A stretch of DNA of 64,000 bases from Paenibacillus sp. FSL H7-0737 (GTDB lineage Bacteria > Bacillota > Bacilli > Paenibacillales > Paenibacillaceae). The position numbers were made by a program, and so were the translations under genes. The DNA is taken from positions 4,340,001 through 4,404,000 of the forward strand of contig NZ_CP009279.1 of assembly GCF_000758545.1 (NCBI RefSeq), in the 5' to 3' direction. Positions 51,640 through 60,123 of this stretch are shown here, in pieces (the stretch's first letter is position 1; every line of letters starts with the position of its first letter). A model generated the notes under the pieces. It was given only the letters and a program-made list of their open reading frames with translations, did not search any database and was not told the origin of the DNA.

Positions 51640-51676
51640 AAACCTGTACGATTTAGGACACTCAATAAACAGGTTT
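51640..51676 (-). terminator. Hairpin overlapping the end of the second binding-protein gene
   Basis: AAACCTGT/ACAGGTTT around a 21-base loop, followed by T-rich sequence on the minus strand. It could terminate or partly attenuate transcription before the DUF5107 gene. Confidence 0.5.
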
Positions 51677-53054
51677 ATTCTTTAGAAGAACTTAATTCCC
51701 GCACACTCTTGGTTATTTTCTCAACCTCATCTTGCCACTGTTTAACAGTCAGCGTATTGCTCATTAGGCCAGTTATGGGGTTCCATATTGCCTCTACGTC
51801 TTTGATGACTAGCTGCGATGCTTGTTTCCATTGAAAAACAATCGGTGCTACATCTTTTTGAGATATTTGAACGGAATCATAGAATATTGGAGAAGTGTAT
51901 GGCTTTACGATTTCCAGACCATTTTTAACCGTGACTATACCTTTGGATTTCTCCGCGTTTAATTGAACGATATCATCATTGTATTGATAACGCAGGAACT
52001 CCTTGGCAAGTTCAATATTCTTCGCCTTGGCGGGAATAAACAGGCTATCCAAATAGGACATGACATACCTCTGATCCCCCTTATTAAACACAGGTGGTGC
52101 GAGAAAACCAAATTCGAATCCTTCTTCGCGTGGAGTGCCTTTCATTTCATTCTCTATCCATATTCCGCAGGGAATGAACAATGCCTTACCTTGTAGAAAA
52201 GCAGCCTGTGCTTGTGTATGGCTTAACTTAACGGTTCCTGGCATGACATAACCTTTTTGTGCTATAGCACTCAACACCTCAGCTATTTGTCTGACGGAAT
52301 CGGACCTAAATGCATCCTTCTCATAATTTTCCGCCTTCCAGACGTCTTCCATCCCCCCTACAGATGCCACTGACGGCCAGAAAATAGACTCTAAATAACC
52401 CGGAAACAAACCTTGGTAGGTAAATAGTGATCTTCCATCCTTCTTAGCGAGCTCACCTAACTTCAAGAATTCATCCCATGTCTCTGGGAGCTTCCAGCCT
52501 TTTTTCTCAAAAAGAGTCTTGTTATAGATTAGCCCCATTGGTGAGGTATAGAACGGTGCAGCATAAATTTTTCCATCCCCTAAGGGATTAGCATAATCTA
52601 AAATACCATCCAGCATTTTATTGTTAAGAGGTTCTTGATTATCGAGAGCATTCCCTTCAAATACATCCGTCAAATCGAGTAATAATTTATCTCTTAACAT
52701 TTCTTCAATCATACCTGTCGTCTCACTCTGTGAGATATAAATGATATCGGGTGGATTACCAACTGCGATTTGCGGTTTAAGTATTTCCATGATCTTGGGG
52801 CTTGAAGTCAAATTAATAGTTACCCCTGGATAATCTGATTCAAATCGTTGTTTCACCGCGAGCCAATAATCCTTTCCTTGCCCTCCCTCAAATACTGCTA
52901 AGTTCAGAATTTTGTTCGCAAACTCATGTTTCACTTGAGAGGATTGCATTTTGCTCAGGCTCGAATCTTAAGGAGTACATCCTGCGCTAGCCCATAATAA
53001 TAGGATCACACCTGCGAAAATTAAACTCTTTTTAATAGATTCCACATATTTCAT
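51675..53054 (-). pseudogene. Second sugar-binding lipoprotein, interrupted by an in-frame TAA
   Basis: ATG at 53054 has AAGGAGGAGG upstream and encodes a perfect lipoprotein signal (MKYVESIKKSLIFAGV, then LWASAGC, Cys26). After Thr-Pro the frame meets TAA at 52970-52968 (codon 29) and then continues in the same frame as an SBP_bac_1 protein (LNLAVFEGGQGKDYWLAVKQ; YAAPFYTSPMGLIYNKTLFE; GIWIENEMKGTP) to 51675, 459 residues overall. The ATG at 52949 just after the stop has no ribosome site and would give a protein with no export signal. A nonsense mutation of one codon, or a sequencing error, would explain this. The gene lies directly after yesN and was probably part of the sensing/uptake set. 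Confidence 0.82.
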
Positions 53055-53076
53055 AACAGGTGCCTCCTCCTTGGAC

Positions 53077-54720
53077 TTATTTAGTTGCGAGTAATTTCTT
53101 TCGGAAATCTGAAGGACTAAGCCCCACGATCTTCTTAAATACTCGATTAAAATAAAACGGATCATCTATCCCCACTTGTGAAGCCACCTCTTTAATCCTC
53201 GTACCCGGAAGCTTTAACAATTCAATCGCTTTATTGATTTTTAGTTCATTCATATATTGAACAATGCTTCTACCCGTATCTTGCTTAAATACACGGCATA
53301 AGTAATTAACATTCATATTTACTTCTTGAGCGAGACGGTCAAGCGTTATTTTATTCTCAACATTCTCCTGCAAAATCTCCGTGATTCGAAGTACTTCTTT
53401 GCGATAAATATTACTTTTAACTTGATACAATAGATTGATGGCTTCCTGCATCGCTTGTTCAATAGATAGACTAAGCCCTTCCATAGACTCAGCTTGTGAA
53501 ATATCACTCTCAAAACTCTCTAAGAGCGTTGTTGCCCCTACCCTATTTTGTTCAGTGGACGTTAGTACTTGTGTGTTCCATTTTAAGATCAAGTTGTCTA
53601 GGTCAGATAATAATCCCAAAAGGTGAAATTTTAAGGCTGAAGGGTCCCATTTGATTTGTTTTGCCTCATTAAATAATATGCTTATATTCTCCAATACTAG
53701 CTTTGTGTTCCCTACTTCAACTGCTGCTTTGACTTGATCCAACCATTCCACATAATTAATGGAGTGTAGTGACTGGGTTAACTTTGAATGCCCAGCAACC
53801 AAGACAGATGCAGGCCCCGTATAAAAGTTGTTTGTAGATGCTCGCAGACACAAAGTGTATTGTTCTCTCAACTGCTTCAAACCTACGAATGCATCACTTA
53901 ATGTAATGCTGACACTTAAATTCAAATACAGCTTAAGCATCTGCACTAAGTTATTCATCAACAGTAACCAACTGGGTTCGTCAGAATAACCGCTCTGTTC
54001 ATAAACTATAACAATATACTGATTACTCTCCATCTCTATGAAATCAAATGCAAAGCGATCAGACACGGTTTCTTTCACAATATTCGCTATAGAAAAGCTA
54101 AGTAGCCTCTTGTTATTAATTTTGCCGTTACTTAGCGCCTCCACATAATCATCGATTCTTAACATAATAAGATTACCAGCAAGTCTATCGAAGGGTATCC
54201 CGTACTTCTGTGTTTCTTGTAACAAATAAACCATGTCCTGCTCCTGATCTAAAAGAAGCTCTCTCCATATGCTGTTCCGTTGCTGAAGCTGCGTTTCATT
54301 AAGCTTAATTTTCATATGAATGTCCTGTTCTTTAAGCTCTCGTTCCGTTAATAATTGCTCCGAGATCTTCGTCAGCAAGACAATCAGCTCATCTGGCTTA
54401 AGCGTCAGCTTCAACATATAATCTTCTGCTCCAAGTTTCATGGCTTCCCGCACGTAAGCATAATCATCATAATTACTAAGCACCACAAACTTCCCAGTGA
54501 ATTTGCGTTCGTTGAGCGTTCGGATTAATTCAAGTCCATCCATGTTAGGCATCACTAGATCCATAATCACGATATCGATCGATTCTGTCTCTATGACCTC
54601 AAGAGCTTTGTATCCATCTGCAACAGCACCCATTAATTTAAAACCATATTCATCCCATTTAATTAGTGTACTAAGTGCAATCCTCACTATTTTCTCATCA
54701 TCCACAATTAGTATCCGCAT
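53077..54720 (-). CDS. YesN-type response regulator with AraC DNA-binding domain
   Basis: ATG at 54720 has AGGAGG 9 bases upstream (547 residues). The receiver domain begins MRILIVDDEKIVRIALSTLI, with phospho-acceptor Asp54 in DIVIMDLVMPNMDGLEL and the Lys loop GAEDYMLKLTLKP. A long middle region (about 130-440) of helices follows, then the AraC double helix-turn-helix (LDRLAQEVNMNVNYLCRVFKQ; VGIDDPFYFNRVFKKIVGLSPSDF). This is the standard partner of YesM kinases and activates sugar importer operons. It overlaps the kinase gene by 23 bases and precedes the interrupted binding-protein gene. Confidence 0.95.
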   Translation of the reverse strand: MRILIVDDEKIVRIALSTLIKWDEYGFKLMGAVADGYKALEVIETESIDIVIMDLVMPNMDGLELIRTLNERKFTGKFVVLSNYDDYAYVREAMKLGAEDYMLKLTLKPDELIVLLTKISEQLLTERELKEQDIHMKIKLNETQLQQRNSIWRELLLDQEQDMVYLLQETQKYGIPFDRLAGNLIMLRIDDYVEALSNGKINNKRLLSFSIANIVKETVSDRFAFDFIEMESNQYIVIVYEQSGYSDEPSWLLLMNNLVQMLKLYLNLSVSITLSDAFVGLKQLREQYTLCLRASTNNFYTGPASVLVAGHSKLTQSLHSINYVEWLDQVKAAVEVGNTKLVLENISILFNEAKQIKWDPSALKFHLLGLLSDLDNLILKWNTQVLTSTEQNRVGATTLLESFESDISQAESMEGLSLSIEQAMQEAINLLYQVKSNIYRKEVLRITEILQENVENKITLDRLAQEVNMNVNYLCRVFKQDTGRSIVQYMNELKINKAIELLKLPGTRIKEVASQVGIDDPFYFNRVFKKIVGLSPSDFRKKLLATK

Positions 54721-56500
54721 CAGCTGAGTCCTCCTGAAGTGTAGAAATATAAGGTATCGTGATGATAACATCCGTGCCTTGATCAGGCTTACTCCAAATC
54801 TCTAATCCATAGGGGTCTCCATAATGTAATTTGATTCTCTCCCGTACATTTCCAATACCGATATTTGCTAATCGATTCTCTGAATGATTATCTTTAAGTT
54901 GCAATATCTCCTGTAACTTCTCAGCACTCATCCCTTTCCCATTGTCGCTTAACTTAATCTTTAACACCTCTCCGTTCAATTCAGCAGTCATTGTAATTCT
55001 AGGTTCCATATTCTCGCCGCTTAGTCCATGAATAATCGAATTCTCTACAATGGGCTGAAGCAAAAATTTCAACACTTGAGTATCTAATAACTGTTCAGGA
55101 ATTTGCACATCAACCTGTAATGACATCCCGTATCTAATTTGTTGAATAACTACATAGTTCTTGATGTTCCGAAGCTCTTCCCCAAGCGTTATCCGTTCAT
55201 TCTTCTGAACAATTGTACTTCGAAGTAATTCAGCCAGTGCACCTAAACCATTGCTTACACTATCCGCCTGACTTAGCATCGCCGTCCATTTTAACGAACT
55301 CAATGTATTAAATAGAAAATGCGGATTAATTTGTGCCTGCAACATTTGTAGCTCAATACCCCTCTTCTGTGCCTGTTCTTGCTCCACACGGTCAATCAAT
55401 AGTTTGATTTCCTCGATCATGGCTTCAAATTTCCCTGAAAGGTATCCGATTTCATCTGGATGATTGTCGTTTATTTCTACCTTTAAATTACCTCGCATGA
55501 CCTGGTTCATTCCACTCACTAACTTCTTAAGGGGGGTGGAGATACTAACAGAGATGAAGGTTGCAAATAAGGATGAAACAACTACACATATGACGGCAAT
55601 GAAGAACATTTCATTTCTAATTTCTACAGATCCCATATTCAAGTAGGCTTGCGGAATTAAACTAATTACATTCCAATGAAGTACCTCATTATGTGTATTT
55701 AAGAAAAAGTAGGGTTCTGCCCGCAGCGTTACTGTCCCCGTCTCCATACGGGAATTAATCAAATGATTTAAAGTACGATTAGCTTCCAAATCTTGATCAG
55801 ACTGAAACAAGTGGTTGTTGCTCGTCAATATTTCTCCTGCATCATTCATAATGATTTGTTCACTACCCTGTCCCATATTAATGCTTCCAAACAAAATCTG
55901 TGAGAATAATTCCTCATCAATCCCCATAATGACGAACCCTACAGTTTCACCCGATCCATATGAAAGTGGAATCCTCCTAGACAATGAAAGGATATTATCA
56001 CCAGCTGTCGTATGGGCTGTGGTCCAGATATCTGCACTTTTATTCTGTTTGGCCTGAGCAAATATTCGCTGTTTATCCTCTGTAGTAAATTCTTCGTATC
56101 CATAATCGTACAGAACTTGTCCATTATTAGTTAGAATCTGTAGTGTTTTGATTGTAGCAAACAGCCAAAATTTATCGCTTAACACAGTGTCTTCAAACTT
56201 CTTATGTATGTTACTAATATCAAGATCACTCAATCTATTGTAGCGGAGCAGTGCTTGCTGAATATCTCCATTCAACATAATTTGATCGGCAAAAGTCTCA
56301 TATTTGGCCACTTCTGTTCCGATCTTGCTTCCTAAGAGGCGTAATATATCATTTACAAAGGTAGTTGTCTTAGAGGTGATTGCTTCATTCGATTTATGGT
56401 AAGCTAGAAAGCCGAAGGTACACAGTGGGATAATAGCAAGCAGCAGAAATGAAATCATTAAGCGTCGCTGAACTTTTGACTTTCGTAGTAATTTAATCAT
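54698..56500 (-). CDS. YesM-type sensor histidine kinase
   Basis: The 600-residue kinase has a first membrane helix (about 13-33), a Cache-like extracellular sensor region of about 260 residues, a second helix (about 299-322), a HAMP domain and a His_kinase domain with His394 in QINPHFLFNTLSSLKW. ATPase boxes include FLLQPIVENSIIHGL and IKLSDNGKGM. YesM kinases sense extracellular sugars or cell-wall fragments. The ATG at 56500 has no ribosome site, an in-frame TAA precedes it, and it overlaps the end of a 10-codon upstream frame with a strong ribosome site, so translation probably depends on coupling. Confidence 0.95.
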   Translation of the reverse strand: MIKLLRKSKVQRRLMISFLLLAIIPLCTFGFLAYHKSNEAITSKTTTFVNDILRLLGSKIGTEVAKYETFADQIMLNGDIQQALLRYNRLSDLDISNIHKKFEDTVLSDKFWLFATIKTLQILTNNGQVLYDYGYEEFTTEDKQRIFAQAKQNKSADIWTTAHTTAGDNILSLSRRIPLSYGSGETVGFVIMGIDEELFSQILFGSINMGQGSEQIIMNDAGEILTSNNHLFQSDQDLEANRTLNHLINSRMETGTVTLRAEPYFFLNTHNEVLHWNVISLIPQAYLNMGSVEIRNEMFFIAVICVVVSSLFATFISVSISTPLKKLVSGMNQVMRGNLKVEINDNHPDEIGYLSGKFEAMIEEIKLLIDRVEQEQAQKRGIELQMLQAQINPHFLFNTLSSLKWTAMLSQADSVSNGLGALAELLRSTIVQKNERITLGEELRNIKNYVVIQQIRYGMSLQVDVQIPEQLLDTQVLKFLLQPIVENSIIHGLSGENMEPRITMTAELNGEVLKIKLSDNGKGMSAEKLQEILQLKDNHSENRLANIGIGNVRERIKLHYGDPYGLEIWSKPDQGTDVIITIPYISTLQEDSADADTNCG

Positions 56501-56525
56501 TTACGTACACTAAAGTTAGATTCAT
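56493..56525 (-). CDS. Ten-residue leader peptide overlapping the yesM-like start
   Basis: ATG at 56525 is preceded by AGGAGG at 9 bases and encodes MNLTLVYVND followed by TAA, which overlaps the kinase ATG (ATGATTAA arrangement, 8 bases shared). The kinase has no ribosome site of its own. This geometry suits translational coupling by termination and reinitiation. Expression is unproven, and the peptide is too short for homology evidence. Confidence 0.5.
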   Translation of the reverse strand: MNLTLVYVND

Positions 56526-56666
56526 AACGTTAAACCTCCTAATAACAGATCATCTGAAGTAAGTATTCAAGCGGTGTAGAATTTAGCCCTTTCATTAGTA
56601 CAGGGTCTTGCATGATATAGGAATCTCTCCCTCGTCCCCCTAATATAGTTTAGGAAGAAGGGCGGG

Positions 56667-57518
56667 ATGCACATGGGTACCAAAAAAGATCAAGAGCAAA
56701 GAGCTATCTTTCTAGCTGCTATCTGCGGACAGACCTATGCGCAGTTCTCAAATAAAGATGGTTCGTTCGTCGTTCCATTAGATTATCAGATCGTGGATAC
56801 GATTGAAGCAAGATCCATCAGCGAGGTGTGGGAACGCTTTGGATTTATTTTGGAATCTCCACAAGAGATTATCGTTGCTTTCCGAGGAACCAGCTCCACA
56901 ACCGATTGGATGTCAAACGTTATGGCCTCACAAGAGAGATTCAATTACATTAAAGAAGATACCCTTACCCACCGCGGTTTCACGAATATCTACTCATCAG
57001 CGCGCGATGGGATTATCTCTACACTCGCTAAGTTATCTCCCGATAAGACCTTATACATTACTGGTCACAGTCTTGGCGGAGCACTCGCCACTTTATGTGC
57101 TATTGATCTTGCGGCCAACACCTCGCACATCTCACCTATTCTGTACACCTATGGTTCACCACGTGTAGGCGATCCGAACTTCGTTAATGCTTTTAAACAA
57201 TATGTCCGCAAGAGCTACCGTTATGCCAATCTCTTTGATGTTGTTACCTACGCGCCTCCACATGTATACAGGCTACCTAAACGGGAAACGAAGTACTATT
57301 ACAGTCATGTCCACACTTTTTTATCACTGTCATTTCAGAATGGATCGGCAAGTGGTAATCATATGATCAGCTACTATTTCACAGAGCTATCCAAGCTTCA
57401 ACCGCAATACTCCGAGGAACTTTGTCTAACGAACCCAGGATTCTGTCCAGTTGTAAATAACCCCATCATAAGCGCATCAATTCCACCAACTGCACCTCAT
57501 GCGGAGACAACTTACTAA
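56667..57518 (+). CDS. Class 3 lipase family alpha/beta hydrolase
   Basis: The 283-residue protein has the lipase_3 fold: ILESPQEIIVAFRGTSSTTDWMSNV as the oxyanion/lid region, the nucleophile elbow LYITGHSLGGALATLCAIDLA with Ser135, Asp191 in YRYANLFDVVTY, and His232 in GNHMISYYF completing the triad. There is no signal peptide, so the enzyme is predicted cytoplasmic, unlike fungal lipases. AAGG lies near the ATG at 56667; a second ATG at 56673 is equally possible. It is the only plus-strand gene between 39 and 64 kb and its last 53 bases overlap the convergent AraC-GH39 gene. Confidence 0.9.
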   Translation: MHMGTKKDQEQRAIFLAAICGQTYAQFSNKDGSFVVPLDYQIVDTIEARSISEVWERFGFILESPQEIIVAFRGTSSTTDWMSNVMASQERFNYIKEDTLTHRGFTNIYSSARDGIISTLAKLSPDKTLYITGHSLGGALATLCAIDLAANTSHISPILYTYGSPRVGDPNFVNAFKQYVRKSYRYANLFDVVTYAPPHVYRLPKRETKYYYSHVHTFLSLSFQNGSASGNHMISYYFTELSKLQPQYSEELCLTNPGFCPVVNNPIISASIPPTAPHAETTY

Positions 57519-60000
57519 TTAACGAATAGGTGCTCGTTATTTCGACTTGTTCAAAGGTCAGTTGCGGGCAGCTCGCTTGCTTCAAATAATTAAGGGTGTC
57601 AGCATCTATAGGATGAGGCGCCCCCATTCGTACCCACAGGTCGAAAACGCTTCCATTTTGTCTGTTAATTGTATGTCTTTTGATCGTATACGAGCCTGGC
57701 TGAATATCTGTAAGCTCCAACGTCAACTCTATGTCTCCACCTTCTTCGAACACATCGTATCTATTCATGCGATTAATGAGTGAGGCATCACCTTTTTGGT
57801 ACAATGAATCGATATGCGCGTAAGCATACATCATCACCTGCAGCCCCATATCACTACTAGTAATGTAATATCCTTCCCCTTGATGAATGAATTGGCGGCC
57901 TAACTTTGCAAGCAGTTTAAACGCGTAGAAGGATGGCTTTGGTATCCCGTTATATGTCATCAGCCCCAAACCTCCATGAAACGTTTCTGACGACATTTTG
58001 AACTCCTCTAGCAAATCCGTAGCCGTCCAATAACCAAAACTATGGAGACCATCCATATTTTCCAGTACATTTTTCACGATATAGGCTGCCTTAAAGCATG
58101 TATCATTCACTAAATCACGGTGTGAGCCTGTGGCATTCCATTCTGTCATATGCAGTTCAGGAACATCACTTCCCATAGCTTCCGATACGGTTTTCTTCAA
58201 TTTATTAATGACTCGCGATAAATATTCTGTATCCGCTGAAAGCTCTATTTTCTGAAACAACACATCCGGATTCTCTTCATAATCCACCTGAATCACTTGA
58301 GTTGATCTTAACGATTCATCATACGGATAACTGTGAAAGGATATAAAATCAGGCTTTACGCCTCGTCTGCACACATCATTCATAAACCTTGTCAGCCAAA
58401 CTGACTGCATTAACGTAAGAGATAAAACACCTGGCCCCCCCACACGTAGCTCAGAATCTATGGATTTGATGGTTTGAAATGTTGAAATGAACAGTTCACA
58501 GTAAGCTTCATAAGTATCTGGCCAAAAAATATGGATTTCCGGTTCGTTCCACACCTCGAAATACCACTGCCTCACTTCATGAATGCCATATCTATGAATG
58601 TAATGTGTAATAAACTGATGAATCATCTGATTCCACTTACGGAGGTCCTTAGGACTACCCACCAAGCTCTTTTTATAAAAAACAGAAGTAGCTCCCTCTC
58701 CCGCAAGCTGGCGTGGTAAAAAAGAAAGCTCTAAAAACGGTTTCAATCCGGAGCACAGTAAAAAATCAAATAATGAATCGCTATAAGCAAAGTTTAAGCT
58801 CACTTCTCCCCGCTCATTCTCGCCATAAATCATCATCTCATCATCAAAAATACCGTGAAACCGTATATACTGAAACCCAATCTCCTGTTGCATTTGCTTG
58901 ATATGTCTTTGTACCTCTGCAAACAATACCTCTTTGGCCTTTCCCACCGTCATGAGCTTCTTCCAAGTATGCGCAAGCTCCTTGCTTTGGTTAGACTTTA
59001 CCGAAATCTCATGGGTCTGCTTATGTATATGAAGGGCAACTGGTAGATTGGAAGTAGCTGATAAATTCTTGTTAGGCAGATATTTGAAAAGCGACTCAAA
59101 CGCCTGTGTGGGATTCATGTCAAAGTAGTTAAACTGGGCCACACTGCTTTTCTGAAATGAACTGCGTCCGTCAAAGACGGTCTTCCGGTATTCTCCAGGC
59201 GTCTGTCGATAGAACTCTTTAAACACCGCATTAAAGGATTTCAGGTTGGGAAACCCATGATCATGAGCGATCTGTGTAATAGATAGATTGGTAAGCGTCA
59301 AATCTTTTACAGCTTTATCCAAACGCACCGCATTCACATATTTGGTAAAGGAAGTACCCATATACTCTTTGAAAAAACGCGACAAATACGGAACGGTCAA
59401 ATACTCCTGAAGAGCCAACTGCTGGATGTTAATTGCCCGATTGTAGTTCTCTTTGACATAAGAGGTAATTCGCAATAGCCGTTCACGATGCTTATCATCA
59501 TGTTTCTCAGGACTTTGGTCTTGTTCACGAAACCCTTGCATGAGTAAATAAGTTAAATTAAGAAGACAGGACTGTATGCGTAGATGATACCCTTGTGGGC
59601 GCTTATTGTGGAGCAGCATCATCTCAGCCAGCAATGTACGAAGTTCATCAAACTTAGATTGTTCTTCATAGCTAGCAGCCGCAGAATTACAATCGAATAA
59701 CATTCTTTCGATTTGAGGTTCAATCAGAAGTAAATAAGAAACTGGAATTTGCAGCGCTAGCACCAAATTATTCTCTTCAGCTTTAATCGCATGAATTTCA
59801 TTAGCATTAATCAAGAACAAATCTTCTTCATTTAACTCTCTAAATCTGTCCTTTGTGAAAAGTTCAAGTTTCCCCTTGAGTACGAATAATATTTCAATGC
59901 TATCATGCCAATGATTCGGGACCTGATGGGTACTGTGCAAAAACATGTGGACCGGAAGATGATCGTCCATCTCAATATTTTCGTAGGTGTAGCTTTGCAA
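57466..60000 (-). CDS. AraC regulator fused to a GH39 glycosidase domain
   Basis: The 844-residue protein joins a complete AraC regulator to a glycoside hydrolase family 39 domain. Residues about 15-90 form a sugar-sensing cupin (VPNHWHDSIEILFVLKGKL) and about 170-275 the double helix-turn-helix (LTVPYLSRFFKEYMGTSF; AHDHGFPNLKSFNAVFKEFY). From about 300 on a GH39 catalytic barrel follows, with the acid/base candidate Glu486 in YFEVWNEPEIHIFW and the nucleophile candidate Glu620 in HMTEWNATGSHRD, the same positions as in beta-xylosidases. Both glutamates are intact. No signal peptide is present. Whether the enzyme domain cuts or only senses a beta-xylose-type ligand is unknown. Confidence 0.92.
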   Translation of the reverse strand: MQSYTYENIEMDDHLPVHMFLHSTHQVPNHWHDSIEILFVLKGKLELFTKDRFRELNEEDLFLINANEIHAIKAEENNLVLALQIPVSYLLLIEPQIERMLFDCNSAAASYEEQSKFDELRTLLAEMMLLHNKRPQGYHLRIQSCLLNLTYLLMQGFREQDQSPEKHDDKHRERLLRITSYVKENYNRAINIQQLALQEYLTVPYLSRFFKEYMGTSFTKYVNAVRLDKAVKDLTLTNLSITQIAHDHGFPNLKSFNAVFKEFYRQTPGEYRKTVFDGRSSFQKSSVAQFNYFDMNPTQAFESLFKYLPNKNLSATSNLPVALHIHKQTHEISVKSNQSKELAHTWKKLMTVGKAKEVLFAEVQRHIKQMQQEIGFQYIRFHGIFDDEMMIYGENERGEVSLNFAYSDSLFDFLLCSGLKPFLELSFLPRQLAGEGATSVFYKKSLVGSPKDLRKWNQMIHQFITHYIHRYGIHEVRQWYFEVWNEPEIHIFWPDTYEAYCELFISTFQTIKSIDSELRVGGPGVLSLTLMQSVWLTRFMNDVCRRGVKPDFISFHSYPYDESLRSTQVIQVDYEENPDVLFQKIELSADTEYLSRVINKLKKTVSEAMGSDVPELHMTEWNATGSHRDLVNDTCFKAAYIVKNVLENMDGLHSFGYWTATDLLEEFKMSSETFHGGLGLMTYNGIPKPSFYAFKLLAKLGRQFIHQGEGYYITSSDMGLQVMMYAYAHIDSLYQKGDASLINRMNRYDVFEEGGDIELTLELTDIQPGSYTIKRHTINRQNGSVFDLWVRMGAPHPIDADTLNYLKQASCPQLTFEQVEITSTYSLISKLSPHEVQLVELMRL

Positions 60001-60051
60001 CTAGCACCCTCCTCTCACTCTCTCAATATATGTCTTATGCCCTATTATATT

Positions 60052-60093
60052 ATAAAAAAAGCGATTGAATAGAACTATCCTATTCAATCGCTT
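60052..60093 (-). terminator. Terminator of the GH3 pair
   Basis: AAGCGATTGAATAG/CTATTCAATCGCTT, a 14-bp perfect stem with a 7-base loop, followed by a run of T on the minus strand, 31 bases past the stop codon. It makes the AraC-GH39 gene a separate transcript. Confidence 0.9.
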
Positions 60094-60123
60094 GATACTA
60101 TTACAGATGACTATAAATTCTGA

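Noticed and set aside
51675..52949. Second binding protein as an intact intracellular protein from the ATG at 52949
   Set aside because: That ATG has no ribosome site, while a strong one serves the upstream signal peptide in the same frame, so interruption by the TAA is the simpler reading.
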